In this document: positions 57,762-64,000 of the stretch, piece after piece
How positions within the stretch are numbered: the first letter of the stretch is position 1
Layout: each line of letters begins with the position of its first letter
Assembly: GCA_965213525.1 (NCBI GenBank)
Contig: OZ243889.1
Coordinates: 3,162,001-3,226,000 of the forward strand
Source of the DNA: G965213525 sp965213525
Lineage (GTDB): Bacteria > Actinomycetota > Acidimicrobiia > Acidimicrobiales > Poriferisodalaceae
Direction: 5' to 3'
Length of the DNA: 64,000 nucleotides
Translations under genes and position numbers: made by a program
The notes under the pieces: model-generated
Told to the model about the DNA's origin: nothing
Database searches by the model: none
What the model saw: the letters and a program-made list of their open reading frames with translations, nothing else

Positions 57762-58892
57762 TCACGCGCCGCCACCGAGGCGCTGTTCGTAGCGATGGAT
57801 CTGGTCGATCACGCCACCGCGCACGTCCCCGCCGTCGAGGCAGCTGCGGTACACCTCGACGGTCCAGGCGAGCGCCTCGTCGAGACCGAGGCGCGGCGTC
57901 CAGCCCAGCCGAGCGGTCGCCTTGGAGTGGTCGAGCTTGAGGTAGGTGGCCTCGTGGGGGTGGTCGCCGTCGTCGGTGCGCCAGGCCGCCCCGGCGCCCC
58001 AGGCATCGGCGAGCGACTCGACGATGGCCGACACCGGTCGGGCGTCGGCGTCAGCTGGTCCGAAGTTCCACGCCTCGGCGACCTCGGACCCCGACGCGCA
58101 CAGCGCGGCGGCCAGCTGCAGGTACCCCGCCAGCGGCTCCAGCACGTGCTGCCAGGGGCGGATGGCCGCAGGGTTGCGGATGACGACCTCGTCGCCCCGA
58201 CCGAAGGCCCGCACGATGTCGGGCACCAACCGATCGGTGGCCCAGTCCCCGCCGCCGATCACGTTGCCGGCGCGGGCCGAGGCCACCACATCGAGCCCGA
58301 AGGAGCTGCGGTAGGCCGACGTGACGAGCTCGGCGCAGGCCTTGCTGGCCGAGTACGGATCGTGCCCGCCCAGGCGGTCATCCTCCCGGTAGCCCCACAC
58401 CCACTCACGGTTGTCGTAGCACTTGTCGGTGGTGACCGACACGACGGCGTCGACGCCGCCGACCCGACGGATCGCCTCGAGCACGTTGGCCGTGCCGACC
58501 ACGTTGGTGTCGAAGGTGGCCACGGGTTCGTCGTAGGCGGCGCGCACCAGTGGCTGGGCGGCCAGGTGCAGCACCACGCTCGGCCGGTGGGCGTCGACGG
58601 TGGCGCACAGGTGGTCGAGGTCGCGCACGTCGCCGATCACCGAGGTCACAGCGGCGTCCACGTCGGCGTCGACGAACAGGCTCGGCTCGGTCGGCGGGTC
58701 GAGGGCGTAGCCGGTGACCTCAGCGCCCAACTCCCGGAGCCACAACGACAGCCAGCTCCCCTTGAACCCGGTGTGCCCGGTGACCAACACGGTGCGCCCG
58801 GCGAAGGCCGCTCGCAGGTCGGCCGCTGCTGCGCCGGCGACGCTCAGGCGGGCCTCCCTGGGGCCGCCGGCGTCATCGGTGGGAAGGTTCAC
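57762..58892 (-). CDS. rfbG: CDP-glucose 4,6-dehydratase
   Basis: Short-chain dehydrogenase/reductase family enzyme that turns CDP-glucose into CDP-4-keto-6-deoxyglucose. The GTG at 58892 overlaps the rfbF stop (GTGA). The 376-residue protein has about 30 extra residues before the NAD-binding motif 'GRTVLVTGHTGFKGSWLSLWL' (about 32-52). Further motifs: 'VLHLAAQPLVRAAYDEPVATFDTNVVGTANVLEA', 'SVTTDKCYDNREWVWGYREDDRLGGHDPYSASKACAE' with the Y-x3-K pair, and 'VIGGGDWATDRLVPD', all diagnostic for RfbG rather than RmlB. Confidence 0.93.
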   Translation of the reverse strand: MNLPTDDAGGPREARLSVAGAAAADLRAAFAGRTVLVTGHTGFKGSWLSLWLRELGAEVTGYALDPPTEPSLFVDADVDAAVTSVIGDVRDLDHLCATVDAHRPSVVLHLAAQPLVRAAYDEPVATFDTNVVGTANVLEAIRRVGGVDAVVSVTTDKCYDNREWVWGYREDDRLGGHDPYSASKACAELVTSAYRSSFGLDVVASARAGNVIGGGDWATDRLVPDIVRAFGRGDEVVIRNPAAIRPWQHVLEPLAGYLQLAAALCASGSEVAEAWNFGPADADARPVSAIVESLADAWGAGAAWRTDDGDHPHEATYLKLDHSKATARLGWTPRLGLDEALAWTVEVYRSCLDGGDVRGGVIDQIHRYEQRLGGGA

Positions 58893-59665
58893 CACACCTT
58901 CCAGGGGGCGCAGCCCTCGGCCCAGCGACGCTCGAGCTCGTTGCGGTCCCGAAGGGTGTCCATCGGCTGCCAGTACCCCGGGTGTCGGTAGGCGCTGAGC
59001 TGGCCGTCGTGGGCGAGGGTCTGCAGCGGTTCTTGCTCCCACACGGTGTGGTCACCGGCGATGCGGTCGATGGCCCTCGGTTCGACGACGAAGAAGCCGC
59101 CGTTGATCCAACCGCCGTCCCCGTCGGGCTTCTCCTTGAAGTGGGTCACCTCGGACCCGCCCTCGGTGCGAAACTGCACGGCCCCGAAGCGCCCCGGTGG
59201 TTGGACGACGGTCATCGTCGCTTCTCGGCCCTCGGCGCGGTGGAAGGCGACGAGCTCGGTGAGGTCGATGTCGCCGACGCCGTCACCGTAGGTGAGGCAG
59301 AAGGCGCCGTCGTCGACGTAGTGGCGGATCCGGCGGATGCGGCCTCCCGTCATCGACTCGAGGCCCGTCTGGGCGACCGTCACCCGCCAGTCCGGCAGCC
59401 TCGAGTTGCGATGCTCGATGGTGTCGCCCCGCAGGCTGAAGGTCACGTCGCTGTGGCGCAGCCGGTAGGTCGCCAACCACTCGGTGATCACGTTGCCCTT
59501 GTAGCCGGCGCAGATGATGAAGTCGTCGATGCCGTGGTGGGAGTAGGCCTTCATGATGTGCCAGAGGATCGGCTCGCCGCCCACCTCGACCATCGGCTTG
59601 GGCCGGACCGCCGTCTCCTCGCTGAGGCGCGTGCCGAGACCGCCGGCCAGGATCACTGCCTTCAT
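58889..59665 (-). CDS. rfbF: Glucose-1-phosphate cytidylyltransferase
   Basis: Makes CDP-glucose from CTP and glucose-1-phosphate. The ATG at 59665 has GGGAGG 9 bases upstream. The 258-residue protein begins 'MKAVILAGGLGTRLSEET', the nucleotidyltransferase signature, followed by 'RPKPMVEVGGEPILWHIMKAYSHHGIDDFIICAGYKG' and 'EWLATYRLRHSDVTF', as in RfbF of the CDP-sugar pathway. 'VTHFKEKPDGDGGWINGGFFVVEP' and 'GYWQPMDTLRDRNELERRW' complete the match. It supplies substrate to rfbG, which follows with a 4-base overlap. Confidence 0.95.
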   Translation of the reverse strand: MKAVILAGGLGTRLSEETAVRPKPMVEVGGEPILWHIMKAYSHHGIDDFIICAGYKGNVITEWLATYRLRHSDVTFSLRGDTIEHRNSRLPDWRVTVAQTGLESMTGGRIRRIRHYVDDGAFCLTYGDGVGDIDLTELVAFHRAEGREATMTVVQPPGRFGAVQFRTEGGSEVTHFKEKPDGDGGWINGGFFVVEPRAIDRIAGDHTVWEQEPLQTLAHDGQLSAYRHPGYWQPMDTLRDRNELERRWAEGCAPWKVW

Positions 59666-59689
59666 CTGCTGCTGCCTCCCGTCACGACG

Positions 59690-60580
59690 TCACCGCCCGA
59701 CCAGCGCGAGCGGTGCCTGGGTGAGCTCACGGGCCATCATCCACTTGAACTGCCAGTGGCGCAGGTGGCGCACGCACCGGGCGATCTCCGCCGCTGGCAA
59801 CCCCAGGTGCCGGTAGGCCGACAGCTCGCCGGACAGCACTCTCAGGTGGGCGAGCTCGACGGTGCGGTCGCGACCGCCGGTGTCATAGAAGCGTCGCCGC
59901 TCGCGTGCGGTGGTGTTGGCCTCGAGCGAGTTCGCCTCGTGCAGGCGACGCAGGAACAGCGCCTCGTCGAGCAGCAGCCACTTGCCGACCAGTGCCAGCT
60001 CGCTCAACAGCACGGTGTCGGCCCGGAAGTACCCGCCCAGCATGCGGGTGCGGGCCAGCGCCTCGGCCCGGATCGTGCCGAACAGCGGGTTGGCCCGCAT
60101 CAGCTGGCGGACCAGGGCGCCGTAGCGATCCGACGGGCGATCGTGGGGGAGGGCCACGTCGAGGTCATAGATCTCGACCTCGACGCTGTCGGCGTCGATG
60201 ATCACCGTGCGGGGATGGGCGAGGACGACGCTGGGGCCGTGCTCGGCCAGGGCGGCGATCGTGGCTTCGGCGTTGGTGGGGGCCAGGGCGTCGTCGGCGG
60301 CCAACCACTTCACGTAGGCGCTGCCGCTGTCGGCGAGCACCCGGTTGAAGTTCCACGCCGCCCCGCGGTTGCGGTCGGCTCGTCGGACCTCGATGCGCTC
60401 GTCACGAGAGGCGGCGTCGGCGACGATGTCGGCGGTTGCGTCGTCAGAGGCGTTGTCACCGATCACCAGCCGGAGATCGGTGAAGGTCTGGGCGAGGACC
60501 GAGTCGATGGCCTCGGCGAGGTAGCGCTCGCCGTTGTAGACCGGGAGCCCGATGGTGAGGGGCGGCCAGGCCGCTGCCAC
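59690..60580 (-). CDS. Glycosyltransferase family 2
   Basis: The GTG at 60580 has GGAGG 5 bases upstream. The 296-residue protein has 'LTIGLPVYNGERYLAEAIDSVLAQTF', 'LVIGDNASDDATADIV', 'NRGAAWNFNRVLADSGSAYVKWLAADDALAP' (the acidic metal-binding region) and no membrane helix. This subtype ('GLPVYNGERYL', 'KWLAADD') is frequent in sulfolipid and surface-glycan clusters. First gene of the minus-strand sugar operon, 24 bases before rfbF, so it probably transfers the CDP-derived deoxysugar. Confidence 0.88.
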   Translation of the reverse strand: MAAAWPPLTIGLPVYNGERYLAEAIDSVLAQTFTDLRLVIGDNASDDATADIVADAASRDERIEVRRADRNRGAAWNFNRVLADSGSAYVKWLAADDALAPTNAEATIAALAEHGPSVVLAHPRTVIIDADSVEVEIYDLDVALPHDRPSDRYGALVRQLMRANPLFGTIRAEALARTRMLGGYFRADTVLLSELALVGKWLLLDEALFLRRLHEANSLEANTTARERRRFYDTGGRDRTVELAHLRVLSGELSAYRHLGLPAAEIARCVRHLRHWQFKWMMARELTQAPLALVGR

Positions 60581-60787
60581 GAATGCCTCCGAGGGTCGTT
60601 GCGGGACCGCCTCGCTCGGTGCGATGCGCCCGGGTGGGCCGCGCGGTCAGTTGCTGTGGGAACGACACCCGGGTAGCTGCCGTCGACCGCCCTGTCGGCC
60701 GGCGGGCGCCTCATCTGAGGACGAAGCCTGATCGGGAAGCAGAGTTTGGAGGCGGGGCGAGGCGGGGCGACGTCGGGACGACCGCAG

Positions 60788-60837
60788 CGCGCCCGGTGCG
60801 CGCGGTCGCCCGGTGCGCCCGGTGCGCCCGGTGCGCG
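60788..60837. repeat. Imperfect 9-base tandem repeat (GCGCCCGGT) in the gap before the wecA-like gene
   Basis: Units of GCGCCCGGT and variants (GCGCGCGGT, CGCCCGGT) run from 60788 to 60837, ending about 20 bases before the -10 element of the wecA-like gene. The rest of the 60581-60871 gap shows only a short GGCGGGGCGA duplication (about 60751-60770) and nothing I can assign. Confidence 0.75.
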
Positions 60838-60857
60838 GACAAGGACGTCACTGACAG

Positions 60858-60863
60858 TAGCGT
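60858..60863 (+). promoter_or_regulatory. -10 element TAGCGT, leaderless promoter of the wecA-like gene
   Basis: TAGCGT (60858-60863) fits TANNNT and is followed by exactly 8 bases and the ATG at 60872. No Shine-Dalgarno sequence fits in the gap. No TTGNNN -35 hexamer is present at 17-18 bases. Confidence 0.45.
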
Positions 60864-60871
60864 CGCTGGTG

Positions 60872-61996
60872 ATGACGGTCGTGGTCGGGCACCTGGTGGT
60901 GCTCGGCGTCGCTGCGCTGACCACCGCCGGCGTCACACCGATCGTCCGAGCGGTCGCCGCCCGCGCTGGGGCGGTCGTCGCCCCCGACGAGCGGCGGGTC
61001 CACGAGCGTTCGACGCCCACCGCCGGTGGCGCAGCCATGCTCGTCGGTCTGGTGGCGGCCATGGTCGTGGCCTCCCGGATGGATCAGTACGAGGCGGTCT
61101 TCGACGGCTCGAGCGAGCCGTTGGGCGTGGTGGTGGCTGCGGCGGTCATCTTCGCCATCGGCCTGGTCGACGACGTGAGGGACGTGTCACCCCCGGCGAA
61201 GGTGTCGGGCCAGGTGCTGGCGGCCAGCGTGCTGTGGGTGGCGGGGGCCACGATGTTCTTCTTCCGGGTCCCGGTCCTCGGGGTGCTCGTCTTGTCACCC
61301 GACGTCGTGCCGCTCGTGACGGTGCTGTGGGTCATCGTGATGGCCAACGCCATCAACCTCATCGACGGGCTCGACGGCCTCGCCGCCGGCGTGGTGGCCA
61401 TCGCCGCGGGGGCCTTCTTCCTCTACGCCGACCTCCTGGGCTCGGAGGGCCAGATCCCCCCCGGCAACGTCGGACCGCTCGTCGCCCTGGTGACCGTGGG
61501 CATCTGCCTCGGGTTCCTCGTCCACAACGTGCACCCCGCCACGATCTTCATGGGCGACAGCGGGGCGATGCTGCTCGGGTTGTTGATGGCGGCCTCGACG
61601 ATGACGGTCGGGGGACGCGCCAACGACCAGCTGGCCGGGGGCACCTACTTCTTCTTCGCTCCGGTCGTCATCCCGTTCCTCCTGCTCGGGGTGGCGATGC
61701 TCGACGCGGTGTGGGCGGTCGCCCGTCGTGCGTCGCGACGCCAGGCGCTGACCACCGCCGACAAGGACCACCTCCACCACCGCCTGTTGCGCCTCGGTCA
61801 CACGCACCGCCTCAGCGTGGCCATCCTCTGGGGGTGGACGTTGCTGCTGTCCGCGGTCGCTCTGGCCCCTGCCTACGCCGGTTCGGCGGACGCCCTGGTC
61901 CCGCTCGGCGTCATGGCCACCGCCCTGACCGGCATCACCGTGCTCGTCCCTCGGCTGCGCCGCCAGCGGGCCGACGCCGGTGGCGGTGGAACTTGA
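60872..61996 (+). CDS. wecA: Undecaprenyl/decaprenyl-phosphate N-acetylglucosaminyl-1-phosphate transferase (WecA/Rfe-like)
   Basis: MraY/WecA-family membrane enzyme that loads a HexNAc-1-phosphate on the polyprenyl carrier, in actinobacteria the first step of arabinogalactan-type or teichoic linkage units. The 374-residue protein has about 11 helices and the family's loops: 'VVAPDERRVHERSTPTAGGAAMLVG', 'FAIGLVDDVRDVSPPAKVSGQVLAA', 'VMANAINLIDGLDGLAAGVVA', 'VHPATIFMGDSGAMLLGLLMAAS' and 'DKDHLHHRLLRLGHTH'. It directly precedes the atp genes, as rfe does in M. tuberculosis; its stop codon overlaps the atp promoter. Confidence 0.92.
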   Translation: MTVVVGHLVVLGVAALTTAGVTPIVRAVAARAGAVVAPDERRVHERSTPTAGGAAMLVGLVAAMVVASRMDQYEAVFDGSSEPLGVVVAAAVIFAIGLVDDVRDVSPPAKVSGQVLAASVLWVAGATMFFFRVPVLGVLVLSPDVVPLVTVLWVIVMANAINLIDGLDGLAAGVVAIAAGAFFLYADLLGSEGQIPPGNVGPLVALVTVGICLGFLVHNVHPATIFMGDSGAMLLGLLMAASTMTVGGRANDQLAGGTYFFFAPVVIPFLLLGVAMLDAVWAVARRASRRQALTTADKDHLHHRLLRLGHTHRLSVAILWGWTLLLSAVALAPAYAGSADALVPLGVMATALTGITVLVPRLRRQRADAGGGGT

Positions 61997-62021
61997 ACCA
62001 TCCAGGTCCGTTCCCTAGATT
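61993..62021 (+). promoter_or_regulatory. Promoter of the ATP synthase operon (TTGAAC-17-TAGATT)
   Basis: TTGAAC (61993-61998) and TAGATT (62016-62021) with a 17-base spacer form the best consensus promoter in the window. The -35 hexamer overlaps the stop codon of the wecA-like gene. Transcription would start near 62028, before the small AtpI/AtpZ-type gene. Confidence 0.7.
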
Positions 62022-62081
62022 GCGTGCGCTTTCACGAAGCCCGCCGCCGTGATCTGCCCTGTCCGAGCGACCGAGGACGCC

Positions 62082-62363
62082 GTGCGACTGCGCCCCACCC
62101 ACGACCAGCTGCAAGGTCTGGACGACGGTCTGTCGCGCGCCATCGAGCTGGTCGTGACGCCGTTGGTGTTCGCAGCCATCGGGTGGGTCCTCGACGGCCT
62201 CATCGGCATCCGTCCGGCGCTGACCATCACCCTCGGGGTGTGGGCGCTGATCGGGGTGGCGGTGAGCACCTGGTACACCTACGACGCCGAGATGCGCCGC
62301 CACGAGACGGCCCTCGCCGAGCGCCGTTCGCCCGCCCGAGCGCCGTCGGGTGAGGTGACGTGA
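62082..62363 (+). CDS. Small AtpZ/AtpI-type ATP synthase-associated membrane protein
   Basis: The GTG at 62082 has GAGGA 4 bases upstream; an in-frame GTG at 62049 has no visible ribosome-binding site but cannot be excluded. The 93-residue product has 'LDDGLSRAIELVVTPLVFAAIGWVLDGLIGIRPALTITLGVWALIGVAVSTWYTY', two membrane helices in the arrangement of the 'ATPase gene 1' (AtpZ/AtpI-like) family, and a basic tail. Such proteins help c-ring assembly or cation supply to the synthase. First gene of the operon, overlapping the next by GTGA. Confidence 0.78.
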   Translation: MRLRPTHDQLQGLDDGLSRAIELVVTPLVFAAIGWVLDGLIGIRPALTITLGVWALIGVAVSTWYTYDAEMRRHETALAERRSPARAPSGEVT

Positions 62364-62824
62364 CCGCTGACCCGATGCTCACCCGCTTCGAGGGCGAGGC
62401 ACCCGAGCAGGTGATCAGCACGGATCTGGTCCGCCGGTCGTTGCCCTTCGCTCCCGTGCTGATCGGCGCCGGCGCCCTCGGATGGGGAGCCGCCGGCGCG
62501 GCCTCGGCGGCGTACGGCCTCGCCATCGTGCTCGTCAACTTCCTGGTCGCCGGAGTCGTGCTCGCCTACGCCGCACGCATCTCGATCGGTCTGCTCGTCG
62601 GTGCCGCCCTGTTCGGCTACCTCGCCCGGCTGGCGCTCATCTTCCTGGCGGTCATGCTCGTCAAGGACGCGGCGTGGGTCGAGCTCGTGCCCCTCGGGCT
62701 GACGATCATCGTCGCCCACCTCGGCCTGCTCGCCTGGGAGGCCCGACACGTGGCGGCGTCGCTCGCCTTCCCGACGCTCGTGCCCGACAGCCGGTCCTCG
62801 TCCATCCGGAGCAGCGCCTCGTGA
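62360..62824 (+). CDS. ATP synthase protein I-like membrane protein
   Basis: The GTG at 62360 overlaps the previous stop (GTGA). The 154-residue protein has four predicted helices ('VLIGAGALGWGAAGAASAAYGLAIVLVNFLVAGVVLAYAAR', 'IGLLVGAALFGYLARLALIFLAVMLV', 'LVPLGLTIIVAHLGLLAWEARHV'), the layout of AtpI. In M. tuberculosis one such gene (Rv1303) lies before atpB. It is presumed to assist assembly of the F0 part. Confidence 0.75.
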   Translation: MTADPMLTRFEGEAPEQVISTDLVRRSLPFAPVLIGAGALGWGAAGAASAAYGLAIVLVNFLVAGVVLAYAARISIGLLVGAALFGYLARLALIFLAVMLVKDAAWVELVPLGLTIIVAHLGLLAWEARHVAASLAFPTLVPDSRSSSIRSSAS

Positions 62825-63594
62825 CCCTCGCCTTCACGTTCCCCTCGTTCAGCCAGCTCGTCGAGTGGCCGGACTTCCTGTTCGAGGACACGGCGTTCGG
62901 GCTCAACAAGATCGGGCTGTCGGCCCTGCTGGCCACCGCCATCACCCTCGCCATCTTCTTGCTGGCCTCTCGCCGGCGGTCACTGGTGCCGAGCGGGGTG
63001 CAGAACCTCGCCGAGGCGTCGATCGAGCTCATCGAGGACGAGATCATCGAGCCGACGCTGGGTCGAGAGGGTCGGGGCCACGGCTTCTACGTGCCGTTCC
63101 TGACCTCGATGTTCTTCTTCATCTTGATCCTGAACCTGTTCGAGCTGATGCCCGGGTGGCTGATGCCCGGAACGGCCCGCATGGCGATCCCGGCGTTCCT
63201 CGCCCTGTTGACCTGGATCGTGTTCAACGTGGCGGGCGTGCGGGCCCAGGGGGCGGGCTACTTCAAGGAGGTGCTGTTCCCTCCGGGTGTGCCCAAGCTG
63301 ATCTACGCGCTCGTCACGCCCATCGAGTTCATCTCGGTGTTCCTGGTGCGACCCTTCTCCCTGGCCGTGCGGCTCTACGCCAACCTGTTGGCCGGTCACA
63401 TCCTCGTGGTCACCTTCGCCGTGTTGACCGCGGCGCTGTGGACCCAGGACTGGTACGCCGTGTTCTTGCCGTTCCCGTTCGCCATGCTCGTGTTCGTCTT
63501 CGTGTTCGAGCTGCTGGTGTCGGTCCTGCAGGCCTACATCTTCACCATCCTGACCGCCGTGTACATCGGCGGGTCGATCCACCCCGAGCACTGA
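62821..63594 (+). CDS. atpB: ATP synthase F0 subunit a
   Basis: Proton-channel subunit of F-type ATP synthase. The GTG at 62821 overlaps the previous stop (GTGA) and gives 257 residues. It has five or six helices, 'FLTSMFFFILILNLFELMPGW', and the essential arginine in 'RPFSLAVRLYANLLAGHILV' (near residue 183), followed by 'FELLVSVLQAYIFTILTAVYIGGSIHPEH', the standard C terminus. The next gene (subunit c) begins 67 bases later. Confidence 0.96.
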   Translation: MTLAFTFPSFSQLVEWPDFLFEDTAFGLNKIGLSALLATAITLAIFLLASRRRSLVPSGVQNLAEASIELIEDEIIEPTLGREGRGHGFYVPFLTSMFFFILILNLFELMPGWLMPGTARMAIPAFLALLTWIVFNVAGVRAQGAGYFKEVLFPPGVPKLIYALVTPIEFISVFLVRPFSLAVRLYANLLAGHILVVTFAVLTAALWTQDWYAVFLPFPFAMLVFVFVFELLVSVLQAYIFTILTAVYIGGSIHPEH

Positions 63595-63661
63595 GACGAC
63601 CGGCCAGTTCCCGGCCCCGTCCGACACGGTCCATCACCCCCGAAGCGAGGAAGACACCACG

Positions 63662-63925
63662 ATGGAAGTTGCTGCGATCCTGGCCCAGGCCAACGACTTC
63701 GACGTCGATGCCAACGAGGCGCTGTCGGCCGGTTTCGCCTACGGGCTCGCCGCCATCGGCCCCGGGCTCGGCATCGGCTACCTGGTCGGCCAGGCCGTGC
63801 AAGCCATGGCCCGCCAGCCCGAGGCCGCGGGCATGATCCGCACCACGATGTTCCTCGGCATCGCCTTCACCGAGGCGCTGGCCCTCATCGGCTTCGTGGT
63901 GTTCATCCTGTTGAAGTTCGCCTGA
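63662..63925 (+). CDS. atpE: ATP synthase F0 subunit c
   Basis: Forms the rotating ring. The ATG at 63662 has GAGGAAG 11 bases upstream, matching the need for high translation of this subunit. The 87-residue hairpin has 'FAYGLAAIGPGLGIGYLVGQAVQAMARQPEAAGMIRTTMFLGIAFTEALALIGFVVFILLKFA', with the ion-carrying glutamate at residue 71 in the second helix and the conserved R-Q-P loop. No Na+-specific Gln/Ser pattern is evident, so proton coupling is likely. Confidence 0.97.
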   Translation: MEVAAILAQANDFDVDANEALSAGFAYGLAAIGPGLGIGYLVGQAVQAMARQPEAAGMIRTTMFLGIAFTEALALIGFVVFILLKFA

Positions 63926-63941
63926 GCCGGAGGACCTCCGC

Positions 63942-64000
63942 ATGAAGATGATCCTCACCGTCGGCGGGTTGGAAGTCGAAGAGTTCGTCGACGCCGACGG
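63942..64000 (+). CDS. Start of a further gene, probably atpF (ATP synthase subunit b), cut by the right edge
   Basis: The ATG at 63942 has GGAGGA 9 bases upstream and lies 16 bases after atpE. Only about 20 residues are visible (MKMILTVGGLEVEEFVDADG), too few to identify. Subunit b is expected here from operon order, but the visible residues do not show its N-terminal membrane helix. Confidence 0.5.
   Translation, partial: MKMILTVGGLEVEEFVDAD

Noticed and set aside
57700..57765. GTG 57765 as the rfbC start (GTGA overlap with rfbG)
   Set aside because: GTG 57699 has a strong AGGAGGA site and gives the normal family length; the extra 22 residues are unlike RmlC.
1..64000. Mobile elements, integrases, toxin-antitoxin pairs, phage genes or defence systems
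   Set aside because: No transposase, recombinase, nuclease-defence or toxin motif was found on either strand.

Overview
The window is GC-rich bacterial DNA, densely coded, with many GTG and TTG starts and long runs of genes joined by 4-base GTGA/ATGA overlaps. An argS-lysA-hom-thrC-rho-prfA-prmC block followed (after a long interruption) by a wecA-like gene and atpI-atpB-atpE points to an actinobacterium, because this is the order of the homologous block in Mycobacterium tuberculosis. The LPVTG surface protein, the DUF4012 protein and the 'YWLVADDGGVFSFG'-type secreted propeller make class Acidimicrobiia my best guess; that is inference. I see no insertion sequence, prophage, CRISPR array or rRNA. 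No stretch over 300 bases lacks a gene; the largest gaps are 46395-46687 (B12 riboswitch), 60581-60871, 20153-20425 and 26404-26645.

Layout. (1) 1-14.2 kb: the end of a TrkA-like protein; a secreted peptidoglycan-binding propeller protein (minus); two tandem, nearly duplicate dipeptide/oligopeptide-binding lipoproteins followed by a complete DppBCDF-type ABC transporter; a secreted pectate-lyase-like protein (minus); a possible 27-residue cationic peptide; a lipoprotein. (2) 14.2-25.7 kb: tRNA-Arg(CCG) divergent from argS, then lysA, hom, thrC, a 45-residue membrane ORF, rho with a very large repetitive insert, an unrecognised 337-residue protein, prfA and prmC. thrB and rpmE, which sit in this block in other actinobacteria, are missing. 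(3) 25.8-44.8 kb: cell-surface polysaccharide region: LPVTG protein, polyprenyl-phosphate sugar transferase, DUF4012 protein, two GT2 and two GT4 glycosyltransferases, flippase, O-antigen-ligase-type polymerase, Wzz-like protein and a sulfotransferase, bracketed by two homologous BNR-propeller secreted proteins. (4) 45-55.8 kb: a cobalamin uptake and late assembly/salvage locus: a threonine-phosphate-decarboxylase-like/HAD fusion, a cobalamin riboswitch, then btuF-btuC-btuD-cobO-cobQ-cbiZ/cobU-cobS-cbiB-cobT. (5) 55.8-60.6 kb (minus): CDP-sugar genes rfbF-rfbG-rfbC, an SAF-domain oxidoreductase and a GT2. (6) 60.9-64 kb: wecA-like gene and the start of the ATP synthase operon, cut by the right edge.

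How it fits together. Regions 3-5 (about 35 kb) lie exactly between prmC and the wecA-atp genes, which in M. tuberculosis are separated by a single gene. The polysaccharide and CDP-sugar genes plausibly make one sulfated, deoxysugar-containing surface glycan, and the B12 locus would capture corrinoids, strip incorrect lower ligands (CbiZ) and rebuild adenosylcobalamin. Several genes of the polysaccharide/wecA set show a TANNNT -10 element only 7-8 bases before the start codon, which indicates leaderless transcripts.
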